From: Acetobacterium sp.
GTDB lineage: Bacteria; Bacillota; Clostridia; Eubacteriales; Eubacteriaceae
Assembly: GCA_022013395.1 (NCBI GenBank)
Contig: JAKLQL010000476.1
Location: 1-6,792 of the forward strand
Length of the DNA stretch: 6,792 nucleotides
Direction: 5' to 3'
Of the stretch, positions 1 through 4,041 are shown piece by piece (position 1 is the stretch's first letter; each line of letters begins with the position of its first letter). The translations under genes and the position numbers were made by a program. The notes below the pieces were generated by a model. The model was not told the origin of the DNA. It saw only the letters and a program-made list of their open reading frames with translations, and did no database searches.

Positions 1-173
1 CATTTATGATACTGGCTCTTGTGTCATGAAGGCTCGGCTGCATCAATCGTCAGATAGCTCCAGTAAGACCCAAAATACATTCATTTCAAACAGATCTTAA
101 AACTACTGCCGTTAAATAAATCCGAGCAACGCCTTCTCCGCTAACGCTATGCCTCCGTTAGGGTCTTCGCCCC
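1..173. other. Gene-free left edge
   Basis: I see no supportable gene here. On the plus strand, a frame open from the edge ends at about base 103. It has no visible start or family likeness, so it could be the tail of a plus-strand gene outside the window or chance. On the minus strand, about 20 codons are open just past the 5S terminator before a stop. A small hairpin (CTAACG at 141-146 with CGTTAG at 156-161) is present. No tRNA T-loop or rRNA signature was recognised. Confidence 0.4.
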
Positions 174-231
174 ATAAAAAAACAGAGACGAAAAAACAAA
201 TTAATTTGTTCTTTCGTCTCTGTTTTTTTAT
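174..231 (-). terminator. Long palindromic terminator after 5S rRNA
   Basis: This is a 58-base near-perfect palindrome centred between bases 202 and 203. Its only internal mismatch is 194/211. The GC-containing part of the stem (ACAGAGACG with CGTCTCTGT) is flanked by A7 at 176-182 and T7 at 223-229, so RNA read from either strand forms a stable hairpin followed by a U tract. On the minus strand it begins about 40 bases after the 3' end of the 5S rRNA, where an rRNA terminator is expected. The symmetry means it could also stop a plus-strand transcript arriving from the left. Confidence 0.9.
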
Positions 232-272
232 TTTCCGCCGCATGGCTCGTTGTTTCGCGCAAAAAGTTTAAA

Positions 273-392
273 AGCCTCGCAACGTCCTATCCTCCCAGGC
301 AGTTACCCACCAAGTACTTTCGGCGCTGGAAGACTTTACTTCTGTGTTCGGTATGGGAACAGGTGTGGCCCTTCCGCCATCGTCGCGAGACT
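273..392 (-). rRNA. 5S ribosomal RNA
   Basis: This is the RNA of the central protuberance of the large ribosomal subunit. Read on the minus strand it carries hallmark 5S stretches: CGATGGCGGAAGGG near the 5' end, CCCATACCGAACACAGAAGT in the loop B/C region, and CGAAAGTACTTGGTGGG in the 3' half. The ends were set by the terminal helix: AGUCUCGCGAC (392-382) pairs with GUUGCGAGGCU (283-273) over 11 positions with G-U wobbles. The resulting length of about 120 nt is normal. No 23S rRNA 3' end lies upstream, and 360 bases separate it from the preceding protein gene, so it is not in a normal 16S-23S-5S arrangement within this window. The palindromic terminator follows. Confidence 0.97.
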
Positions 393-432
393 AATTTAGC
401 TATTCAGTTAGGATGGTATTTTTTAACCATTC

Positions 433-459
433 TATTCTTATTCCTTATGGATAAGAATA
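433..459 (-). repeat. Inverted repeat before 5S rRNA
   Basis: A 9-base arm TATTCTTAT (433-441) is complementary to ATAAGAATA (451-459). After one bulged base two more C-G pairs form, leaving a TTAT loop. It lies about 40 bases upstream of the 5S 5' end. It has no clean U tract and so does not look like a terminator. In an rRNA precursor such a stem could mark a processing site, but that is inference. A second small hairpin (ATGGT with ACCAT, about 413-430) lies between it and the 5S gene. Confidence 0.5.
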
Positions 460-462
460 CTT

Positions 463-489
463 AAAAAATGCCGAACATTTGTCAGCATT
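463..489 (-). terminator. Possible intrinsic terminator upstream of 5S
   Basis: On the minus strand AATGCTGA (489-482) pairs with TCGGCATT (474-467) over 8 positions with one G-U, around a 7-base loop. The run of T at 468-463 follows directly. This is a compact intrinsic-terminator shape between the strong promoter at 709-737 and the 5S gene. If it works, it would end a transcript of about 240 nt, or act as a leader terminator that rRNA-type antitermination must pass. Efficiency cannot be judged by eye. Confidence 0.55.
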
Positions 490-560
490 CGTTCGTTTAC
501 GCTCCCTACTCACTGCGATTTTTTATCAAAAATCGGACAAATCATTCAAAAACAAATAGG

Positions 561-592
561 TTTGAAAGAGCGTTAGCGGTTAAACCGGCTAA
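561..592 (-). promoter_or_regulatory. boxB/boxA-like antitermination element
   Basis: On the minus strand a hairpin, TTAGC (592-588) with GCTAA (577-573) and inner GGTT/AACC, is followed at once by CGCTCTTTCAAA (572-561). The latter closely resembles rRNA-operon boxA (TGCTCTTTGAAA-like in Gram-positive bacteria). A boxB-type hairpin directly before boxA is the established order in rrn leaders, where NusB/NusE bind boxA and make RNA polymerase resistant to termination. Here it lies about 110 bases after the predicted transcript start. The identification is by eye. Confidence 0.5.
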
Positions 593-598
593 ATTGTC

Positions 599-656
599 CA
601 TCAATTCTTTCAGAAATCTTCTACTTCTTCATAACAGATTTTTGAAAGAATTGGTG
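599..656. repeat. 21-bp inverted repeat, 16-base loop
   Basis: Arms 599-619 and 636-656 are complementary at 21 consecutive positions counting two G-U pairs; the core is AATTCTTTCA (603-612) with TGAAAGAATT (643-652). The loop is bases 620-635. It would form a very stable hairpin early in any transcript from the promoter at 709-737. No long T tract follows on either strand, so it is not a terminator. It could be a processing stem, a structural domain of an RNA, or a small repeated element. Confidence 0.7.
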
Positions 657-708
657 TCCCTCGTCCCTACTTGCTACATATTCAGTTATTGTTTATTTCA
701 ACTTCTCT

Positions 709-737
709 AGTATACTTCATCTAAACTACTTTGTCAA
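709..737 (-). promoter_or_regulatory. rRNA-class sigma-A promoter
   Basis: On the minus strand a perfect -35 TTGACA (737-732), a 17-base spacer and -10 TATACT (714-709) predict a start near base 702. This is the best promoter match in the window, of the quality usual for rRNA and tRNA operons. It begins 16 bases beyond the stop codon of the preceding protein gene. The next gene downstream is the 5S rRNA about 310 bases away, with no ORF of substance on this strand between them. Confidence 0.85.
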
Positions 738-752
738 ACACTTTTGGGGTAT

Positions 753-1553
753 TTATTCTGTCATCAATTTTTGTATTAATCCCTGAGCTTTCAAAAGACT
801 CTTTTCCACCTCAAAGGAACACTCAGCCCGGAAAATACAATGGGCTAGTCCTGATTCATTTTGATATTCAACTATTAGTTTATTTTCCTTTTCTTTTTCC
901 TGATCGGTTATGCTTTTATTGAGCTCGTTTTTAAAACAGGTGGCCTGCCAAACTGGATTTCCCATGATATCACGATCTGAAACAATGGTGATGGATTGAA
1001 TTTCCATATAGGGGATGGTAAATTTGGGACCTAGCACTGCAAAATCAATTCCGGCTGAATGAATTTCCAGAGTTCCTTTGATCGATTTCTCAAATTCTTT
1101 ATATCCACCCAGATAGCTGGCCATCATCGACATTTCGAGATCTGATTTTACTTTAGCCAATGAGAAAAACTTCTTTTTTCCTTTGGGTGAATGTGAGTCA
1201 GCTTCCTTTGCCTGAGCTTGGTTTTGAACCACTTTTTTTTCGTCACCCAGATAACCAAACACCACACTGATGTTCTTCTTATTCATACCCCGATCATTGA
1301 TCTGGACGTTTGAAATCAGTTCAGACCGAATACTGACTTCGGTTTTGTTATCGTCTGCCTCTTTGAGTAAAATGGTAATCCGCTGACCATTAGCTAAGAA
1401 GACAATTTTTGAATGCAATACAATCAGACTTTCGTTATTTTCGTTCCGTTTATTTTTTAGTTCATATTTGGTCTGATCAAAAGCCAGCACGCGTTCTTCG
1501 CACAAGCTTCTGGGTAGATCGATCGATCGGGTTTCTTCACTGTATTTTCCCAT
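753..1553 (-). CDS. Two-domain protein of unknown function
   Basis: This is a 266-residue cytoplasmic protein with no signal peptide or membrane segment. I cannot assign a function. The N-terminal part (about residues 10-102) has alternating strand patterns ending in QINDRGMNKKNISVVF. That resembles small SRPBCC/START-like bacterial domains, which typically end in a 'DxGxNKKNI' segment. A polar, lysine-rich linker (about 105-135) follows. The C-terminal part (about 145-264) has GTLEIHSAGIDF, KFTIPYMEIQSITI and a final helix, which looks like a bacterial PH-like or GRAM-like fold. Both assignments come from pattern likeness only. A GGGAGA Shine-Dalgarno 8 bases before the ATG supports the start. 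It lies 63 bases after the UPF0489 gene with no terminator between, so it is probably the last gene of that operon. No terminator is evident after its stop; the rRNA-class promoter comes next. Confidence 0.85.
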   Translation of the reverse strand: MGKYSEETRSIDLPRSLCEERVLAFDQTKYELKNKRNENNESLIVLHSKIVFLANGQRITILLKEADDNKTEVSIRSELISNVQINDRGMNKKNISVVFGYLGDEKKVVQNQAQAKEADSHSPKGKKKFFSLAKVKSDLEMSMMASYLGGYKEFEKSIKGTLEIHSAGIDFAVLGPKFTIPYMEIQSITIVSDRDIMGNPVWQATCFKNELNKSITDQEKEKENKLIVEYQNESGLAHCIFRAECSFEVEKSLLKAQGLIQKLMTE

Positions 1554-1616
1554 TGAGACTTTCTCCCATCATCACTATGTCCTTACTTAATAAGCATTGG
1601 TCATTTTTGTATTTTG

Positions 1617-2333
1617 TCAGCTTAAGATTTTTGCTAAAAGGTTTATCAGCTTTTCTTCACAGATTTCAATGGTAAACGGATCTTTTTTTAAAAAATCGAA
1701 ATAAGTTTTAGATCGAGCCACGGTAATCACCTGGGCCTGTTTAACCAAATCTGAAAAAATCGTGTTCTGATTTAAATCCAGATCAAGGTTTTCCTGTCTG
1801 ATAAAATAGTCCAAATCAATGTCCAGAATCAGCTCCTGGGAACTGATCGTTGCCAGTGGTAGTCCGATATTTTTAAACATGGTATCCGCCAGGCTGCCAA
1901 ACTGGTTTTCCGGAACCAGATAATGGTTACCGGTTGAATATGCATGTTTTTCCATGCAGTTGATTATGTGGTAATCGCTTAAATAGCCCAGTTCCATGGC
2001 GGTATTGATGTGCTCATCATTGCGCATCTGTCCCATCACCAGCTCGATACTATCCAACTGATCGGAATTGATGGAAGACATCATTTTATTTTGAAATTTT
2101 GCAACCAGCTGATCTTCCCGATCAAGATCGATGGCCATGGCTTTTTGATAGGCATACAGCCAGAATGGCGGATTGGTATCCGGATGGTAATCAATACTCA
2201 ACAACACCATTGGTTTTTTTTGAAGCTGAAACAATTTCCCCCATATTAAGAGCACGTATTGATGGTCGTCCACGACCCAGATGTCTTTCCCGTTAATATT
2301 CTCATGTCGGGGCGTCAAATTATTGTCACTCAT
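1617..2333 (-). CDS. UPF0489 family, peptide-arginase-like protein
   Basis: This 238-residue protein belongs to the UPF0489 family. Members characterised in RiPP pathways (OspR type) are manganese-dependent peptide arginases that hydrolyse arginine side chains to ornithine, releasing urea. Sequence support is the metal-binding pattern of the arginase fold: DDH at residues 22-24, SIDYHPDT with D48/H50/D52, H108 in RNDEH, and LDIDLDYF with D171/D173/D175. The DxHxD and DxD pairs match how arginases hold two Mn ions. The fold is well supported; the substrate is unknown, and many family members have no known role. The ATG at 2333 is chosen over the TTG two codons earlier (2339), although no strong Shine-Dalgarno precedes either (GGGAATGGG is the best). 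It starts 41 bases after the radical SAM stop, suggesting co-transcription. Confidence 0.88.
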   Translation of the reverse strand: MSDNNLTPRHENINGKDIWVVDDHQYVLLIWGKLFQLQKKPMVLLSIDYHPDTNPPFWLYAYQKAMAIDLDREDQLVAKFQNKMMSSINSDQLDSIELVMGQMRNDEHINTAMELGYLSDYHIINCMEKHAYSTGNHYLVPENQFGSLADTMFKNIGLPLATISSQELILDIDLDYFIRQENLDLDLNQNTIFSDLVKQAQVITVARSKTYFDFLKKDPFTIEICEEKLINLLAKILS

Positions 2334-2374
2334 GGCCAACCCATTCCCATTGGTGCTTTTTAATCAATACTTTT

Positions 2375-2968
2375 TCAATCAATATATGAACGAATTCGTA
2401 ATTCCGCGCCCACTGACTCACTGATTTTTCGACAGGCTTCCTGATCTTCGATGGGAAGGATATCGACAATGGTCAAGACAACCTTTGTGTATCGGCCAGC
2501 AAGTCGGGCGAATTCCAACAGTTGATCATAGGCGTCTTCAAAAACCGGGCGGCATAATTCGTTGTATTCTTTTTCATTTTTAGCATTTAAACTAATCGAT
2601 ACCACATCAATGGCATCTTTTAAAAGCGGGGTCATATCCCGCTTATAAATCAGGTTTCCATGGCCGTTGGTATTAATCCGGGTCGGAATGGGATGGATTT
2701 TTTTCACTTCTTTGGCAATCGCACAGATTTCGTCCAAACGATAGGTTGGTTCACCATAGCCGCAAAAAACCAGCTCATCATATTGATCCAGATCCCGTTT
2801 TAAGATATCCTCCAGTATTTCTTCCTGAGTTGGCTCTTTTTCCAGCCACAGGTCGTCTACTCCATTTATGGTCGGTTCATCTTTTCTTACGCAAAACGTA
2901 CAGGCATTGCTACATCGATTCGTTATGTTCACATATAAAGATTTCCCTAATTCATAGGTAATCGTCAT
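2375..2968 (-). CDS. Radical SAM protein, TatD-associated type
   Basis: This 197-residue enzyme is a short radical SAM protein. The cluster motif CSNACTFC gives C19, C23 and C26 (CxxxCxxC), which bind the [4Fe-4S] cluster that cleaves S-adenosylmethionine. GYGEPT at 70-75 is the SAM-binding GGE-type motif, and TNGHG (100-104) and VSISLNA (123-129) follow the radical SAM barrel pattern. Length and sequence fit the TatD-linked radical SAM family (TIGR04038 type), whose reaction is unknown; no TatD gene is in this window. There is no SPASM or other C-terminal cluster domain. The start is the ATG at 2968, with GGAGG 8 bases upstream; a TTG five codons earlier overlaps that ribosome site and is unlikely. 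A 40-codon ORF ends one base before the ATG, and a UPF0489 gene follows 41 bases later. Confidence 0.92.
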   Translation of the reverse strand: MTITYELGKSLYVNITNRCSNACTFCVRKDEPTINGVDDLWLEKEPTQEEILEDILKRDLDQYDELVFCGYGEPTYRLDEICAIAKEVKKIHPIPTRINTNGHGNLIYKRDMTPLLKDAIDVVSISLNAKNEKEYNELCRPVFEDAYDQLLEFARLAGRYTKVVLTIVDILPIEDQEACRKISESVGAELRIRSYID

Positions 2969-2969
2969 T

Positions 2970-3092
2970 TTATTTTCCTCCAAGGATTGGTTTGTTATTC
3001 GTTATCGTATCCACAGATAGTTTTTTAAATTTTTCAATGATGCACTTCGATTGGCTAATCAATTCGGCCAACAGCCGACTTAACGCAATCAT
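2970..3092 (-). CDS. Possible 40-residue coupled leader peptide
   Basis: An ATG at 3092 opens a 40-codon frame ending in TAA at 2972-2970, one base before the radical SAM ATG. The GGAGG of the radical SAM gene is read here as the terminal Gly-Gly of ILGGK. The peptide starts MIALSRLLAELISQSK, which could form an amphipathic helix, has one Cys (C17), and continues IIEKFKKL and VDTITNNKP. Its position is typical of translational coupling and of precursor peptides encoded before radical SAM maturases. Against it, no good Shine-Dalgarno precedes the ATG, and part of the frame repeats the start of the zinc-ribbon gene, so it could be a chance frame over a duplicated fragment. It has no arginine in its C-terminal half for an arginase to act on (only R6). 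Confidence 0.35.
   Translation of the reverse strand: MIALSRLLAELISQSKCIIEKFKKLSVDTITNNKPILGGK
3020..3039. repeat. 20-bp direct repeat, copy 1
   Basis: GTTTTTTAAATTTTTCAATG at 3020-3039 is identical to 3515-3534, 495 bases away in the same orientation. Copy 1 lies in the 40-codon ORF, copy 2 in the zinc-ribbon gene. Both are read in the same frame, giving IEKFKK in each; the surrounding residues are alike too (SKCIIEKFKK versus SRKTIEKFKK). The AT-rich make-up raises the chance of coincidence, but frame-matched identity suggests a short duplication. Confidence 0.6.
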
Positions 3093-3139
3093 GAAATCAG
3101 TTCATTGCTTCCAAGCAAATCATATAAAAAGTTATCAAC

Positions 3140-3167
3140 ATTTTACCATATTTAATCATGATGTCAC
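3140..3167 (-). promoter_or_regulatory. Promoter of the radical SAM operon
   Basis: On the minus strand GTGACA (3167-3162), a 16-base spacer and TAAAAT (3145-3140) each match the sigma-A consensus at five of six positions. The predicted start near 3133 would give a leader of about 165 nt before the radical SAM gene, or 41 nt before the 40-codon ORF. No riboswitch was recognised in the leader; it contains small hairpins (TCGGC/GCCGA, 3064-3078, and TTGCT/AGCAA, about 3103-3116). Confidence 0.6.
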
Positions 3168-3181
3168 GTAAAATCATGATT
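3154..3181. promoter_or_regulatory. Candidate operator flanking the -35 box
   Basis: AATCATGAT (3154-3162) and ATCATGATT (3173-3181) form a perfect 9-bp inverted repeat. Each contains the self-complementary octamer ATCATGAT, so it is also a direct repeat 18 bases centre to centre. One copy lies in the promoter spacer and touches the -35 box; the other lies just upstream. Such placement is typical of a repressor or activator site for a dimeric regulator. No regulator gene is in the window. As RNA read on the plus strand it resembles a weak terminator (T run at 3180-3186). Confidence 0.45.
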
Positions 3182-3276
3182 TTTTACTAACATCGCCAAT
3201 TATTCCTCTTGTCATTTGGAATTATTTAAGATTTCTGCTTAACACACCTGTCAAAATCTGCCATTCTTTGTGATAT

Positions 3277-3321
3277 AAAAAAGCACATCTTCCAATCGTC
3301 TTTATTGGTAAATGCGCTTTT
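3277..3321 (-). terminator. Terminator of the zinc-ribbon gene
   Basis: On the minus strand AAAAGCGCATTT (3321-3310) pairs with AGATGTGCTTTT (3290-3279) over 12 positions with two G-U pairs. After an A-A mismatch CCAAT pairs with ATTGG (3308-3304 with 3296-3292), leaving a 7-base loop. A run of six T (3282-3277) overlaps and follows the second arm. It begins 26 bases after the zinc-ribbon stop codon, and it separates this gene from the radical SAM promoter. Confidence 0.9.
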
Positions 3322-3347
3322 CTATCATTTTTATTCGCTTATTTTCT

Positions 3348-3548
3348 TTAAAATACCGGACCGACAAGTTTCAAGTCACAGCCTTCACATTCCCAGGCAA
3401 GCCCGACCCCGTTCATTTTTCCACCGCATTGGGGGCAAATTCCGGTTCCGCTTTTGGGATACACATATTCAGTCAGTTCCATTTCAAGTATTTCGACGAC
3501 GTCTGCTTCGGGTTGTTTTTTAAATTTTTCAATGGTTTTTCGTGACAT
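3348..3548 (-). CDS. Small zinc-ribbon protein
   Basis: This is a 66-residue cytoplasmic protein with two CxxC pairs: CPQC (C38, C41) and CEGC (C54, C57), 12 residues apart. They are placed to hold one zinc ion in a rubredoxin-like zinc ribbon. The first 35 residues are a charged helix-forming segment (TIEKFKKQPEADVVEILEME) without a recognisable domain. The true function is unknown; such small ribbons often bind nucleic acid or proteins. The start is firm: AAGGAG lies 9 bases upstream of the ATG. It is monocistronic, with a consensus promoter (3590-3618) and a strong terminator right after it. Its N-terminal coding sequence shares a 20-base identity with the region upstream of the radical SAM gene. 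Confidence 0.88.
   Translation of the reverse strand: MSRKTIEKFKKQPEADVVEILEMELTEYVYPKSGTGICPQCGGKMNGVGLAWECEGCDLKLVGPVF
3515..3534. repeat. 20-bp direct repeat, copy 2
   Basis: This is the second copy of GTTTTTTAAATTTTTCAATG, inside the 5' end of the zinc-ribbon gene, where it encodes IEKFKK of residues 6-11. This copy is presumably the original because the gene around it is intact, with its own promoter, ribosome site and terminator. Confidence 0.6.
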
Positions 3549-3589
3549 TTGGCTTTTCTCCTTTGTATTCGATTAATAATCCTCATTCC

Positions 3590-3618
3590 ATTATAGACCA
3601 TAGCTTATGAGCATACAA
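3590..3618 (-). promoter_or_regulatory. Promoter of the zinc-ribbon gene
   Basis: On the minus strand TTGTAT (3618-3613), a 17-base spacer and a perfect TATAAT (3595-3590) predict a start near 3583 and a leader of about 35 nt that includes the AAGGAG ribosome site. It lies directly after the terminator of the ArsC-like gene, so the zinc-ribbon gene is an independent unit. Confidence 0.8.
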
Positions 3619-3630
3619 ATCATTTATAGG

Positions 3631-3657
3631 AAAAAATAACGCCCACTTTGGGGATTA
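3631..3657 (-). terminator. Terminator of the ArsC-like gene
   Basis: On the minus strand TAAT and CCCA (3657-3649) pair with TGGG and GTTA (3645-3637) across a C-C mismatch, with a 3-base loop and T6 at 3636-3631. The stop codon TAA of the ArsC-like gene (3657-3655) is itself part of the stem, so termination follows translation with no gap. The stem is short, and efficiency may be moderate. Confidence 0.7.
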
Positions 3658-4026
3658 ATCCTGTTTATTTGTCAATAATGCCGCTTTCCATTGCTCTTCT
3701 TTGAAGCCGATGAGGACGGTATCTTCTAAAATAAGCAGTGGCCGTTTCACCAACATCCCGTTAGTGGCCAGGATCTCTGCCATTTCCGCTGGGGACATTG
3801 TTTTAACCTTATCTTTTAATGCCATTTCCCGATAAACCAGGCCGCTGGTATTAAAAAACTTTTTCGGATCGCCCTGGCTTTGCTCCATCCATTTGAACAA
3901 CTCGGTTTTTTGAGGATGATCCTCGACAATATGCCGTTCTTCCACAGCGATTTGATTTTCTGCCAGAAACTTTTTCGCTTTCTGACAGGTCGAACATTTT
4001 GGGTAGCATAAAAATAATGGTTTCAT
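3655..4026 (-). CDS. ArsC/Spx-family thioredoxin-fold protein
   Basis: This 123-residue protein is of the arsenate reductase (ArsC)-like family that also includes Spx and YffB, and is near the usual 115-120 residues. YPKCSTCQKAKKFL holds a CxxC pair (C11, C14) at the start of the first helix of a thioredoxin fold; an extra C7 precedes it. FFNTSGLVYRE (57-67) and KRPLLI (94-99, with the Arg and the cis-Pro typical of the active site) complete the family pattern. Members either reduce arsenate with glutathione or thioredoxin-type partners or, as in Spx, contact RNA polymerase. With no ars genes nearby, arsenate is not supported as substrate, and a general thiol-redox role is more cautious. GAGGTG before the ATG supports the start. 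It follows the arylsulfotransferase-like gene by 15 bases, in one operon, and its own terminator overlaps the stop. Confidence 0.9.
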   Translation of the reverse strand: MKPLFLCYPKCSTCQKAKKFLAENQIAVEERHIVEDHPQKTELFKWMEQSQGDPKKFFNTSGLVYREMALKDKVKTMSPAEMAEILATNGMLVKRPLLILEDTVLIGFKEEQWKAALLTNKQD

Positions 4027-4041
4027 GGTTCACCTCATTTT

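Larger units (their letters stand above)
463..702 (-). ncRNA. Candidate structured RNA or rrn leader
   Basis: This is the stretch between the predicted start site of a consensus promoter (709-737) and a possible terminator (463-489), with no protein gene inside. Read on the minus strand it holds, in order, a 21-pair hairpin (656-599), a boxB/boxA-like element (592-561), a GGACAA/TTGTCC pairing that encloses that element (600-594 with 541-536 approximately), an 8-bp hairpin CGATTTTT/AAAAATCG (535-516), and the terminator hairpin. The octamer AGTAGGGA occurs near both ends (671-664 and 510-503). I do not recognise it as 6S, tmRNA, RNase P, SRP RNA or a common riboswitch. The two readings are the leader of a degenerate rRNA operon feeding the 5S gene, or an independent small RNA. 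I prefer the leader because of the promoter and boxA, but not firmly. Confidence 0.4.

Noticed and set aside
2..103. Open plus-strand frame from the window edge
   Set aside because: It is short, has no visible start and shows no family likeness; it cannot be told from chance.
429..457. Separate promoter for the 5S gene (TTCTTA-17-TAGAAT)
   Set aside because: The -35 matches only three of six positions, and the site lies in the inverted repeat at 433-459; the upstream consensus promoter is much stronger.
138..579. 11-bp inverted repeat CCGCTAACGCT (138-148) and AGCGTTAGCGG (569-579) flanking the 5S gene
   Set aside because: An 11-mer match is expected by chance in a window of this size, and the right copy is explained by the boxB/boxA hairpin.
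468..710. 80-codon plus-strand ORF
   Set aside because: It is antisense to the structured leader, has no ribosome site, its composition follows the hairpins, and it runs into the minus-strand promoter.
1409..1675. 88-codon plus-strand ORF and other plus-strand ORFs (2010-2296, 2746-2961, 3305-3545, 4319-4546, 4924-5211, 5959-6165, 6239-6755)
   Set aside because: All lie opposite well-supported minus-strand genes, lack ribosome sites and match no family.
3007..3140. Two DnaA-box-like nonamers, GTATCCACA (3007-3015) and TTATCAACA (3132-3140)
   Set aside because: Each has one mismatch to TTATCCACA, there are only two, the spacing is wide, and one lies inside the promoter and the other in the 40-codon frame; no replication gene is nearby.
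3851..4033. 60-codon minus-strand ORF
   Set aside because: It is an out-of-frame shadow of the ArsC-like gene.
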